Shown here: positions 45,768 through 53,379 of the stretch, piece after piece
Position numbering within the stretch: position 1 is the stretch's first letter
How the letters are laid out: every line of letters starts with the position of its first letter
Translations under genes and position numbers: made by a program
Origin: UBA1930 sp943371535
GTDB taxonomy: Bacteria; Bacteroidota; Bacteroidia; Chitinophagales; Chitinophagaceae
Reading direction: 5' to 3'
DNA length: 64,000 nt
Assembly (NCBI GenBank): GCA_943371535.1
Contig: CALRVE020000002.1
Location: 1 to 64,000, forward strand
Notes under the pieces: model-generated
Databases searched by the model: none
Told to the model about the DNA's origin: nothing
The model's input: the letters and a program-made list of their open reading frames with translations, nothing else

Positions 45768-45840
45768 TGATGACTGACGGACTTGAACCTTCACCCTGTA
45801 CGGTATAAGCGTACTGCTCTAACCATTGAGCTAAATCATC
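45768..45840 (-). tRNA. tRNA-Ile (TAT)
   Basis: Acceptor GATGATT/AGTCATC, anticodon arm GTACG-CTTATAC-CGTAC, T-arm GAAGG-TTCAAGT-CCGTC (one mismatch). A TAT anticodon reads AUA directly. Most bacteria use a CAT tRNA modified by TilS instead. Confidence 0.83.
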
Positions 45841-45844
45841 TTCG

Positions 45845-45917
45845 TTGACTTGAAAAGAATCGAACTTTTACCGCTGTGTTCGTAGCACAGTATTCTACTC
45901 CATTAAACTACAAGTCA
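45845..45917 (-). tRNA. tRNA-Arg (ACG)
   Basis: Acceptor TGACTTG/CAAGTCA, anticodon arm CTGTG-CTACGAA-CACAG, T-arm AAAAG-TTCGATT-CTTTT. All stems perfect. Confidence 0.9.
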
Positions 45918-45922
45918 GTTGG

Positions 45923-45994
45923 GGTGAGTATCGGGAATCGAACCCTGTTCTTCCGTTGCACAGACGGACACTTTGCCAATAAGCTAATACCACC
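45923..45994 (-). tRNA. tRNA-His (GTG)
   Basis: Anticodon arm TCCGT-CTGTGCA-ACGGA. The acceptor pairs GGTG/CACC plus GTA/TAC with one bulged base, which includes the G-1:C73 pair expected of histidine tRNA. T-stem has two mismatches. Confidence 0.78.
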
Positions 45995-45999
45995 ATTTG

Positions 46000-46071
46000 T
46001 TGTTGAGGATAGATTCGAACAATCATCTTCAGAGTCAAAATCTGATATGCTCACCATTGCACCACTCAACA
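46000..46071 (-). tRNA. tRNA-Gln (TTG)
   Basis: Acceptor TGTTGAG/CTCAACA, anticodon arm TCAGA-TTTTGAC-TCTGA, T-arm GATTG-TTCGAAT-CTATC (one mismatch). Confidence 0.86.
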
Positions 46072-46077
46072 AGATTG

Positions 46078-46163
46078 CGGTTTGTATGAGTCCCGATAGC
46101 TATCGGGAGAACTCATAGCATTGAATCGACAATTCAATATGTTCACCATTACACTAACAAACC
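46078..46163 (-). tRNA. tRNA-Asp (GTC) with an 18-nt palindrome in the T-loop
   Basis: Acceptor GGTTTGT/ACAAACC, anticodon arm TTGAA-TTGTCGA-TTCAA and T-stem ATGAG/CTCAT are perfect. The T-loop reads TTC and then TCCCGATAGCTATCGGGA (46091-46108), the same position and sequence as in tRNA-Ser(GCT). Because every stem is intact, this is not simply a decayed gene. Confidence 0.78.
46091..46108. repeat. 18-nt palindrome inside tRNA-Asp
   Basis: Perfect dyad, identical to the copy in tRNA-Ser(GCT). Confidence 0.9.
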
Positions 46164-46167
46164 TTGG

Positions 46168-46240
46168 TAGTCTGTATGGGAATTGAACCCATATCTTTAC
46201 TTCGAAAAAGTAACGTCCTGAACCTTTAGACGAACAGACC
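46168..46240 (-). tRNA. tRNA-Glu (TTC)
   Basis: Acceptor GGTCTGT/ACAGACT, anticodon arm TTACT-TTTTCGA-AGTAA, T-arm ATGGG-TTCAATT-CCCAT. Confidence 0.88.
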
Positions 46241-46247
46241 TTTTTTT

Positions 46248-46378
46248 GTATAGGAGACAGGATTACTCATGTAATCTTTATTTCTTTATTGGTATTCGTG
46301 AATTTTGCTTTGCTCCATTTCGAACCTGCAGCCTCTTCATTCCAGATGAAGTATCCAACCAATTGGAATGCTCCTATA
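46248..46378 (-). tRNA. Interrupted tRNA with an about 56-nt insert in the T-loop, possibly Pro (TGG)
   Basis: First gene of the array. Acceptor TATAGGAG/CTCCTATA pairs over 8 bp, D-stem ATTC/GGAT, anticodon arm CTTCA-TCTGGAA-TGAAG, T-stem GCAGG/CCTGT. Between the T-stem strands lie 63 nt instead of 7, beginning TTCGAA and ending with a small hairpin (ATTAC-ATGA-GTAAT). Position 33 is C, so the anticodon reading TGG is uncertain. Confidence 0.6.
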
Positions 46379-46382
46379 TTTT

Positions 46383-46553
46383 TTATTGTTGTGCATTGAT
46401 CTTTGCTCGATACTTTTTTGCTTTTTTCTTCACTGTTCTTGCTTGCAAAAGATTTAGCATTTTTATGGTATTTATTTCTCCAAAATACTTAACCAATGTG
46501 CCTACTAAAAATTTGTTTGTCATTCTATGTTCCTCCTTTTGTTTATCATTCAT
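46383..46553 (-). CDS. Small basic protein upstream of the tRNA array (56 aa)
   Basis: Starts MNDKQKEEHRMTNKFLVG and ends KKKAKKYRAKINAQQ; strongly basic C-terminal half. A second start (MTNK, 46523) follows AAAGGAGG, a strong ribosome site rarely seen in this phylum. It ends only 5 bp before the first tRNA gene on the same strand. No family recognised. Confidence 0.5.
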   Translation of the reverse strand: MNDKQKEEHRMTNKFLVGTLVKYFGEINTIKMLNLLQARTVKKKAKKYRAKINAQQ

Positions 46554-46586
46554 TTTTACTCCCTTTAGGGGATTGGGGCATTAAAA

Positions 46587-46617
46587 AACCCGGTTAGTTT
46601 TTACACTTAACCGGGTT
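46587..46617 (-). terminator. Terminator after the 53-aa ORF
   Basis: A 10-bp stem (AACCCGGTTA / TAACCGGGTT) followed by six T on the minus strand. Confidence 0.8.
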
Positions 46618-46639
46618 ATACCTCCTTGCTGATACACCA

Positions 46640-46801
46640 TCAGCGAAGCTTGTTATAAAACGGTCTTATGTTGGGATAATCCTTTTTTGTACTAAACGAC
46701 ATACTGCTTCCCTCAACAGTACAATTCAATGTTCCAATAGATCGTAACCATTGTATCGAATGTTTTGCAAGTGTTGCATTTGTATGTTGTATCTGTTTCA
46801 T
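46640..46801 (-). CDS. Small protein upstream of the tRNA array (53 aa)
   Basis: Open frame starting MKQIQHTNATLAKHS and ending IRPFYNKLR; no known domain. Supported by the strong terminator 23 bp past its stop and by being in line with the neighbouring small ORFs. Confidence 0.5.
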   Translation of the reverse strand: MKQIQHTNATLAKHSIQWLRSIGTLNCTVEGSSMSFSTKKDYPNIRPFYNKLR

Positions 46802-46828
46802 TTATGTTGTTTTCGTTTTAGAAATCCG

Positions 46829-46929
46829 CCGTCAAGGCTGAAAGCCGTTGACGGGGTTTGTCTTAAATATTTTTATCTGTTTCACCAACGTAATCTCTAA
46901 ACCCTGACGACGGCTTTCAGCCTCGTCAG
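46829..46929. repeat. Two copies of a 26-nt hairpin repeat
   Basis: 46829-46854 has CCGTCAA/TTGACGG arms and 46904-46929 has CTGACGA/TCGTCAG arms. Each is followed by an inner GGCT/AGCC stem with a one-base bulge. A third copy is at 51322-51347. Arms differ but the pairing is kept. Confidence 0.8.
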
Positions 46930-47010
46930 CGGTTTGTTCTAAGATTCAATTTTGAGTCAATTACACATTTTTTTAAAATTTTTCTTTCACATGCCAAAAG
47001 CGAAAAATTA

Positions 47011-47038
47011 AAAAGCCCCACATTTCTGTAGGGCTTTT
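47011..47038 (-). terminator. Terminator after the 30-aa ORF
   Basis: Stem AAAAGCCC / GGGCTTTT with TTTAATTTTT following on the minus strand. Confidence 0.75.
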
Positions 47039-47066
47039 GTATGATTGAGTTTTGTTATTGAGTAAC

Positions 47067-47159
47067 TTAACTTTCAGCAGTACATGCCCCACAAACTGTA
47101 TAATCTTTTCCAGGATTAAACCAGCTATTCGATTCAATATGTAATACTATTTGTTGCAT
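47067..47159 (-). CDS. Very small Cys-containing peptide (30 aa)
   Basis: Open frame MQQIVLHIESNSWFNPGKD followed by YTVCGACTAES. The CxxC at the end and the strong terminator downstream suggest a real gene. A promoter-like TTTTGG ... TACAACTTTG lies about 40-70 bp upstream. Function unknown. Confidence 0.45.
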   Translation of the reverse strand: MQQIVLHIESNSWFNPGKDYTVCGACTAES

Positions 47160-47368
47160 GTATTTTATTTATTGCTGATGCAAAGTTGTAGAGAAATTTT
47201 TCATTGCACCAAAATTTTTTTAAAAAATATTTTTGCAATAAAGTTGTATTTCTTTTGAAACCCTTTACAGTAAAGGATTTCAGAAGTTAAAAAAATCTTA
47301 ATCGCAATTATATAGTATTAACCAAATGAAATCACAATTGTTATACCTTCATTATCAAAAAATATATT

Positions 47369-48352
47369 ATGAAAAAATATCTTCTATTTGCTTACCTTTT
47401 TATTTGCATCTATCAATTATCAAATGCTCAAATATTTAAATCTAAAGAACCATTAGTACATACTTACTCAATAGTTGCAAGAGATGAAGTAACTGGAGAA
47501 ATGGCAGTTGGTGTGCAAAGCCATTGGTTTAGTGTAGGCACTGCTGTGCCTTGGTTAGAAGCTGGTGTAGGAGCTGTTGCAACACAAAGTTTTGTTGATA
47601 AAAGCTATGGCCCTAAGGCATTGGCTCTTCTAAAAAAAGGTTATACTGCACAACAAGCATTAGATAGTTTAATAAAGATTGATGATGGCCGTGATGTGAG
47701 GCAAGTTGCTATTATAGATAACAAAGGAAATGTGGCTGCACATACAGGTGCAAAATGCATTCAATATGCAAGCCATATAATAGGCAACAACTTTAGCGTT
47801 CAAAGCAATATGATGTTAGGTAATAAAGTTTGCGAAAGCATGAAAAATGCATTTGAGAAAAGTACAGGGAAGCATTTAGCAGAAAGAGTTTTACTTGCTT
47901 TAGAAGCTGCTGAAAATGCAGGTGGCGATATTAGAGGTAAGCAAAGTGCTGCGTTGATGGTGGTACCAGGAAAAACAGTTGAAATATGGAATAATAAAAC
48001 TGTTGATTTAAGGGTTGACGATTGTCCGTTACCATTAAAAGAATTAAGAAGGTTATATACGGTACACTTAGCTTATCAACACATGAATAGTGGCGACTTA
48101 GCAGTAGAAAAGAATAATATGGAATTGGCTATGCAAGAATACAATGCAGCCATGAAACTGTTTCCTCAAAATTTAGAAATGCAATATTGGACAGCTATTA
48201 CACTAGCTAATAATAAGCAAATGGCCAAAGCCACAATTCTGTTACAAAAAATTTATGCAAAAGATAAAAACTGGAGAGAACTTACTAAAAGATTGAAACC
48301 AGTTGGCTTGCTAAACGTAAGTGAAACGGACTATAAAAAGTTGATTCAATAA
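47369..48352 (+). CDS. Secreted DUF1028 protein
   Basis: This 327-residue protein has a signal peptide (ending LSNAQ). The DUF1028 domain covers about 30-235 (HTYSIVARDEVTGEMAVGVQSHWFSVG, GAVATQSFVDKSYGPKAL). It is related to Ntn-type hydrolases. The C-terminal about 90 residues look like TPR helices. It is probably periplasmic or surface-located. Enzymatic activity has not been fixed for this family. Confidence 0.87.
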   Translation: MKKYLLFAYLFICIYQLSNAQIFKSKEPLVHTYSIVARDEVTGEMAVGVQSHWFSVGTAVPWLEAGVGAVATQSFVDKSYGPKALALLKKGYTAQQALDSLIKIDDGRDVRQVAIIDNKGNVAAHTGAKCIQYASHIIGNNFSVQSNMMLGNKVCESMKNAFEKSTGKHLAERVLLALEAAENAGGDIRGKQSAALMVVPGKTVEIWNNKTVDLRVDDCPLPLKELRRLYTVHLAYQHMNSGDLAVEKNNMELAMQEYNAAMKLFPQNLEMQYWTAITLANNKQMAKATILLQKIYAKDKNWRELTKRLKPVGLLNVSETDYKKLIQ

Positions 48353-48413
48353 TTTTAGTTTGCTATTCCTTTTCAGAGAAAATAAAGTAGTCAACTAATA
48401 TTTATAATTCAAT

Positions 48414-48442
48414 TTTGTACTAACAAAACATACTTAATTTTG
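48414..48442 (+). promoter_or_regulatory. Bacteroidota promoter of the M20 peptidase
   Basis: TTTG (48414-48417), 17 nt, TAATTTTG (48435-48442), 24 bp upstream of the start. Confidence 0.55.
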
Positions 48443-48465
48443 CCACTCAATAAAACATCATTGCT

Positions 48466-49836
48466 ATGCAAGTTTGGAAAGATTATCAAGAACAACATAA
48501 AGATCGCTTTTTAAATGAATTACTCGATTTATTGCGTATTCCAAGTGTTAGTGCAAGAACCGAGCACAAAGAAGATATGCAAAAATGTGCCGAAGCTGTT
48601 AAACAAAGAATGTTAGAAGCCGGTGCAGATACAGCAGAAATTTATGCCACCGAAGGACATCCAATTGTTTATGGTGAGAAAATAATAGATGCTAATAAAC
48701 CTACAGTCTTAGTATATGGTCATTATGATGTGCAACCACCTGACCCATTAGAGCTTTGGCATAGTGGACCATTTGAACCTGTAATTAAAGATGGTAAAAT
48801 TTTTGCACGTGGTGCTTGCGATGATAAAGGTCAGTTTTACATGCATGTGAAAGCATTGGAAACTATGGTTAAAACCAATACTTTACCTGTAAACGTAAAA
48901 TTTTTAATTGAAGGAGAAGAAGAAATTGGCAGCAAACATTTAGGCGATTTTTTGAATGCACAAAAAGAATTATTAAAAGCCGATGTTATTTTAATTAGTG
49001 ATACCTCTATGCTAAGCATGGAAAACCCAAGTATTGATGTTGGCGTGAGAGGATTAACCTATATTGAAGTTGAAGTTACTGGTCCAAACAGAGATTTACA
49101 TAGTGGTGTATATGGAGGTGCAGTTGCAAATCCTATTACCATATTGGCTCAAATGATTGCCACTTTACATGATGAAAACAATCATATCACCATTCCAGGT
49201 TTTTATGATGATGTGGTAGAAAGTACAGCTGCTGAAAGAGCAGAAATGGCCAAAGCTCCTTACGATGAAAATGAATATAAAAACGATTTAGGCGTTACTG
49301 AATTGTGGGGTGAAAAAGGTTATACCACCAATGAAAGAACTGGTATAAGACCAACGCTTGAAGTAAATGGCATCTGGGGAGGTTATACAGGTGAAGGGGC
49401 TAAAACTGTTTTGCCAAGTAAAGCTTTTGCAAAAATTAGTTGCCGCTTAGTGCCTAATCAAACTACAGCAAAAACTGAGAAATTATTGATTGATCATTTG
49501 GTAAAAATTGCTCCAACAAATATTCAGTTTAAAGCAAGTGTACATCATGGTGGCGACCCTTACATGACACCAGTTGATAGCATTGAATACAAAGCTGCTG
49601 CTAAAGCTATTGAAACAAGTTTTGGCAAAGCTCCAATACCTGTACGTGGTGGTGGAAGTATTCCTATTACTGCTTTATTTGAAAGTGTACTAGGATTAAA
49701 AACTGTATTCATGGGCTTTGGTTTAGATAGCGATAATTTACATAGCCCAAATGAAAAATTTGATATTTTCAATTACTATAAAGGCATTGAAACAATTCCT
49801 TATTTTCATGCATACTATGAAGAAATGAAGAAGTAA
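48466..49836 (+). CDS. M20-family dipeptidase
   Basis: This 456-residue zinc peptidase has GHYDVQPPDPLELW (first metal His/Asp), GACDDKGQ, and EGEEEIGS with the catalytic Glu pair. RGGGSIPI and DNLHSPNE complete the metal site. No signal peptide, so it acts on peptides in the cytoplasm. It belongs to the ArgE/DapE/CNDP-like dipeptidase group. Confidence 0.93.
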   Translation: MQVWKDYQEQHKDRFLNELLDLLRIPSVSARTEHKEDMQKCAEAVKQRMLEAGADTAEIYATEGHPIVYGEKIIDANKPTVLVYGHYDVQPPDPLELWHSGPFEPVIKDGKIFARGACDDKGQFYMHVKALETMVKTNTLPVNVKFLIEGEEEIGSKHLGDFLNAQKELLKADVILISDTSMLSMENPSIDVGVRGLTYIEVEVTGPNRDLHSGVYGGAVANPITILAQMIATLHDENNHITIPGFYDDVVESTAAERAEMAKAPYDENEYKNDLGVTELWGEKGYTTNERTGIRPTLEVNGIWGGYTGEGAKTVLPSKAFAKISCRLVPNQTTAKTEKLLIDHLVKIAPTNIQFKASVHHGGDPYMTPVDSIEYKAAAKAIETSFGKAPIPVRGGGSIPITALFESVLGLKTVFMGFGLDSDNLHSPNEKFDIFNYYKGIETIPYFHAYYEEMKK

Positions 49837-49894
49837 GTTAAGGCAGAGTGAGTGGTGAATGGGAAGTAGGGAGTTATGAAAAATAAAAGACATA

Positions 49895-49927
49895 AAAAAT
49901 CCCAATGCGTTTTGTATTGGGATTTTT
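49895..49927. terminator. Bidirectional terminator between the peptidase and photolyase genes
   Basis: A 12-bp stem (AAAAATCCCAAT / ATTGGGATTTTT) with A/T runs on both sides, between convergent genes. Confidence 0.8.
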
Positions 49928-49972
49928 TTTTGTATTAACTGAATGAATAATTATTAAATCACAAATTTGAAA

Positions 49973-51280
49973 TTAACCTTTCAAAGCTTTTGCATATACT
50001 TCTAATACTCTCTTTCTAGCATCTTCATGTTTTACAATGGGTTTCACATAATTGAATCCTTCAAATTCAGGTACCCACTTTCTAATGTATTGTAATTGTT
50101 TATCAAATTTTTCCGTTTGTAATGTTGGGTTGAATACTCTAAAATAAGGAGCAGCATCACAACCACTACTTGCAGCCCATTGCCATCCACCATTGTTTGC
50201 AGCAAAATCAAAGTCGAGTAATTTTTTTGCAAAATAGGCTTCGCCCCAACGCCAATCAATGAGTAAGTGTTTAATTAAAAAGCTAGCGGTAATCATACGA
50301 ACTCTGTTGTGCATAAATCCTGTTGCATTCAACTCTCTCATGCCTGCATCTACAATGGGATAACCTGTTTTGCCTTCACACCATTTATTAAATTCATCTT
50401 CATTATTTCGCCATTCAATTAAATCATATTCTTTTCTAAATGCCAATCCTTTTTGTACATGTGGGAAATGATGAATAATCATATGATAAAAATCTCTCCA
50501 AATAAGTTCATTCAAATACGTTTCATTTAATTCCAATGCTTTTCTTGCTGCTTCACGAATACTCATAGTACCAAAACGAAAATGTACACCCAATTGGGTT
50601 GTGCCACGTATTGCAGGAAAATCTCTTTGCGTAGAATATTTACTGATAATGGCTTCGTTTAATTCCTTAGTTGGAAAGGGCTTATCAACAGATGTAAAAC
50701 CCATACTTTCTAAAGAAGGAACTGTTTGAACTGCTTGTTTATAGAAATTAGCAAAATATTTTTCAGTTGAATAAGCTTGCACATGAAATGGTTTTAGTGC
50801 AGCTTTCCATTTACGACTATAAGGCGTAAAAACAGTATAAGGCAAACCATCATCTTTTGTTACTTCAGTTTTTTCAAATATCACCTGATCTTTATACGTA
50901 TTAAAGGCCACTCCATTTGCTTCAAGTAAATTTTTTATTGCTTGATCACGTTCTAAAGCATACAATTCATAATCGTGATTGGTATGAACATGTTCAATTG
51001 TATATTTTTTTAATAGTTGCTTATACACTTCTATAGGATAGCCATAATACACTTCGAGTGAGCTACTCAGTTGTACCAATTGATCTTGCATTTCGGTTAA
51101 TGCTGCATGTATAAACTCAACTCTTCTATCTACTTTATCTTCTAGTTTGTCTAAAATATTTTTATCGAAGATGAAAATAGGAACAACAGGGTTATTATTT
51201 CTTAATGCATTGTACAAAGCTGCATTATCGTTTAAACGCAAATCTCTTCTAAACCAAATAATATTGATAGTAGGTTTCAT
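49973..51280 (-). CDS. phr: Deoxyribodipyrimidine photolyase
   Basis: This 435-residue flavoprotein repairs UV dimers. It starts MKPTINIIWFRRDLRLNDN, the usual photolyase beginning. The FAD region shows LNELIWRDFYHMI, GYPIVDAGMRELNATGFMHNR and WQWAASSGCDAAPYFRVFNP. Class I CPD type is most likely. A longer frame from a TTG at 51358 runs through a hairpin repeat and is rejected. Confidence 0.94.
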   Translation of the reverse strand: MKPTINIIWFRRDLRLNDNAALYNALRNNNPVVPIFIFDKNILDKLEDKVDRRVEFIHAALTEMQDQLVQLSSSLEVYYGYPIEVYKQLLKKYTIEHVHTNHDYELYALERDQAIKNLLEANGVAFNTYKDQVIFEKTEVTKDDGLPYTVFTPYSRKWKAALKPFHVQAYSTEKYFANFYKQAVQTVPSLESMGFTSVDKPFPTKELNEAIISKYSTQRDFPAIRGTTQLGVHFRFGTMSIREAARKALELNETYLNELIWRDFYHMIIHHFPHVQKGLAFRKEYDLIEWRNNEDEFNKWCEGKTGYPIVDAGMRELNATGFMHNRVRMITASFLIKHLLIDWRWGEAYFAKKLLDFDFAANNGGWQWAASSGCDAAPYFRVFNPTLQTEKFDKQLQYIRKWVPEFEGFNYVKPIVKHEDARKRVLEVYAKALKG

Positions 51281-51321
51281 AGTATTGCTTAACATTGGTA
51301 GCGTTAAATTGTTGAAAAACC

Positions 51322-51347
51322 CCGACAGCGGCTTAATGCCCTGTCGG
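51322..51347. repeat. 26-nt hairpin repeat, third copy
   Basis: CCGACAG/CTGTCGG arms with an inner GGC/GCC pair and one-base bulge, as in the pair at 46829-46929. Confidence 0.75.
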
Positions 51348-51371
51348 CGGTTGGTCAAGAAAGTTGAAATA

Positions 51372-52220
51372 TTATTTCCACAAAACCTCTATAAATTTTT
51401 TATGCAGCAATGCTGCTGTTTGCAAAGTATAATTACTGTTACCACATTGCTTCACCCATTTTATTCCATAAATAGAATTGGTTAAAAAAATTTCTTGGGC
51501 ATTTAACACATCATCAATCGTTATTGAAGTTTCTTCAACAGGTATGTTTTCTTCTCTTAAGCAATGCAACAAGTAGTTTTTCATAATGCCGTTTACACAA
51601 CCTTCGGTTACAGATGGTGTTTTTATCATTCCATCTTGCACTATAAAAACATTGGCAATAGTAGCATCAGCAATTTTATCGTAAGGATTCAATAATAATG
51701 CATCATTTAAATGATTTTTTTTAGCCCATAATGCAGCCATTGCATAGCTCAAATAGTTATTACTTTTTAAGTGAGAAAAGTTGTCACACACTTTTCTAGC
51801 ATCTTTATAAACATCAATCACCAAGCCATTTTCGTTGAGTTTATTATTACTTTCATTTAAGTTCCAAGTTTGAATAATGTAATTGGGAAAATGATTTTCA
51901 GCATCATACAATCCACCATTTCCTCTAAATAAAGTCAATCTTATTCTAGCCAATTTAGTATGACCATTTTGTTGCAATAACTTACTGATATGTTCGGTTA
52001 AATAAGCAGCTGTTAAATAATTGGGCTTATCAAATTGCAACAACTCTAACGATGCAAAAACACGTTCAAAATGTTCTTTCGCATGAATAATTTTTCCATT
52101 CACTGCTTTTAGGGTTTCAAAGCAACCGTCGCCATATCTAAAACTTCTATTATCGGCAGTAATTGCAGGCTTTTCAGCAGAAACAATTACACCATTTAAA
52201 TTCATTTTTACATTATTCAT
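51372..52220 (-). CDS. Class IV aminotransferase-fold enzyme, probable aminodeoxychorismate lyase
   Basis: This 282-residue PLP enzyme has NRSFRYGDGCFETLKA near the start, the PLP lysine in FSHLKSNNYLSY, and EIFLTNSIYGIKWV near the end. Class IV enzymes include aminodeoxychorismate lyase (PabC), D-amino acid and branched-chain aminotransferases. Length and motifs fit PabC, and PabB is present at 10752. It lies next to the photolyase gene, with a 91-bp gap. Confidence 0.82.
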   Translation of the reverse strand: MNNVKMNLNGVIVSAEKPAITADNRSFRYGDGCFETLKAVNGKIIHAKEHFERVFASLELLQFDKPNYLTAAYLTEHISKLLQQNGHTKLARIRLTLFRGNGGLYDAENHFPNYIIQTWNLNESNNKLNENGLVIDVYKDARKVCDNFSHLKSNNYLSYAMAALWAKKNHLNDALLLNPYDKIADATIANVFIVQDGMIKTPSVTEGCVNGIMKNYLLHCLREENIPVEETSITIDDVLNAQEIFLTNSIYGIKWVKQCGNSNYTLQTAALLHKKFIEVLWK

Positions 52221-52287
52221 ATATCCAAAGCATAATTAAGGCTGAACTAAAAAAGTATATTACATTTACAAAGCAACATTACAGAAA

Positions 52288-53379
52288 ATGGAAACCAATC
52301 AAGAACATAAAATAAATAAATACTTTTTTTTAGCCATCATTGCCATTTTTGCAGTTTTGTTATTATTTAGTTTACTTGAGTTTTTTACTGCTTTTCTTGG
52401 AGCAGTTATGTTTTATGTATTAAGTAAACCCTTAATGGAATGGCTAACAAAAAGACGGAATTGGAAAAAATCCGTAGCTGCCTCTTTTATTATATTTATC
52501 TCTTTTCTGATTATTTTATTACCTCTATTCTTTATAGGAAGTATGCTGTTTAAGGAAGCATCTATATTGGCTTCCAACCCAGATGCAATTGTTCAGCCTT
52601 TAAAAGAATTAAATGCTGCAATACAATTAAAGTTCAACATCAATATTTTATCTGCACAAACTTTGAGTAAACTACAAGAGCTAACTACACAATCGGTTTC
52701 GGGAATTTTAAATAGTAGCCTCAGCTTTTTTAGCAGTATTACCATGATGTATTTTTTTATGTATTTTCTACTGGTAAATATGAATAGATTAGAAGCTACC
52801 ATTGTTTTTTACCTGCCTTTTAAAAGAACACTTATTGAATTGTTTGGCAAAGAACTAGTAGCACAAACTATTAGTAATGCTATTGGGATGCCTTTAATTG
52901 CTGTAATTCATGGCACACTTGGATTTGTAGCCTATAAAATCTCAGGATTACCAGAAGCTGGTTTTTGGGGTATTATGACAGGTTTTGCATCTGTAATTCC
53001 CATTGTTGGTACAGGGTTAATTTGGATTCCTGCTGCAGCATATTTATTTGCAACTGGCCATACAAACTATGGCTTATTTGTAACCCTTTGGGGCTTTTTA
53101 GTGATTGGATTAAGCGATAACTTAATTCGATTTATGTTGGCAAAAAAAATGGCAGATGTACACCCTGTTGTAACTGTTTTGGGGATTATTATGGGACTAA
53201 AATATTTTGGTATTACTGGATTAATTTTTGGTCCACTCCTCATTTCATATTTTCTTATTTTATTAAAGATTTATTATACTGAATACCAAAAACCAGCTTT
53301 GGAAAGAAAAAGAGTTAAACGTGTAGTAACCAATAGTTATTTCAACTTTTCATTAACCAATAAAAAGAAAAAAGAATAA
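52288..53379 (+). CDS. AI-2E-type membrane transporter
   Basis: This 363-residue protein has paired N-terminal membrane helices, then a helical soluble region and about five further helices. GFWGIMTGFASVIPIVGTGLIWIPA and LIFGPLLIS are typical of the AI-2E (TqsA/PerM) family. The family exports varied substrates including Na+; the substrate here is not known. The stop directly abuts a 161-bp repeat. Confidence 0.88.
   Translation: METNQEHKINKYFFLAIIAIFAVLLLFSLLEFFTAFLGAVMFYVLSKPLMEWLTKRRNWKKSVAASFIIFISFLIILLPLFFIGSMLFKEASILASNPDAIVQPLKELNAAIQLKFNINILSAQTLSKLQELTTQSVSGILNSSLSFFSSITMMYFFMYFLLVNMNRLEATIVFYLPFKRTLIELFGKELVAQTISNAIGMPLIAVIHGTLGFVAYKISGLPEAGFWGIMTGFASVIPIVGTGLIWIPAAAYLFATGHTNYGLFVTLWGFLVIGLSDNLIRFMLAKKMADVHPVVTVLGIIMGLKYFGITGLIFGPLLISYFLILLKIYYTEYQKPALERKRVKRVVTNSYFNFSLTNKKKKE

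Noticed and set aside
44986..46378. A CRISPR array, because of regular similar units
   Set aside because: Units are tRNA genes with different sequences; the 18-nt palindrome occurs only three times at irregular spacing.
45086..46584. Plus-strand frames across the tRNA array
   Set aside because: They run through well-formed tRNA genes on the other strand.
37352..47368. A prophage or integrative element
   Set aside because: No integrase, capsid, replication or attachment repeat could be seen.
51281..51358. Longer photolyase start at a TTG codon
   Set aside because: The added residues run through a hairpin repeat and do not match the family, which begins at 51280.
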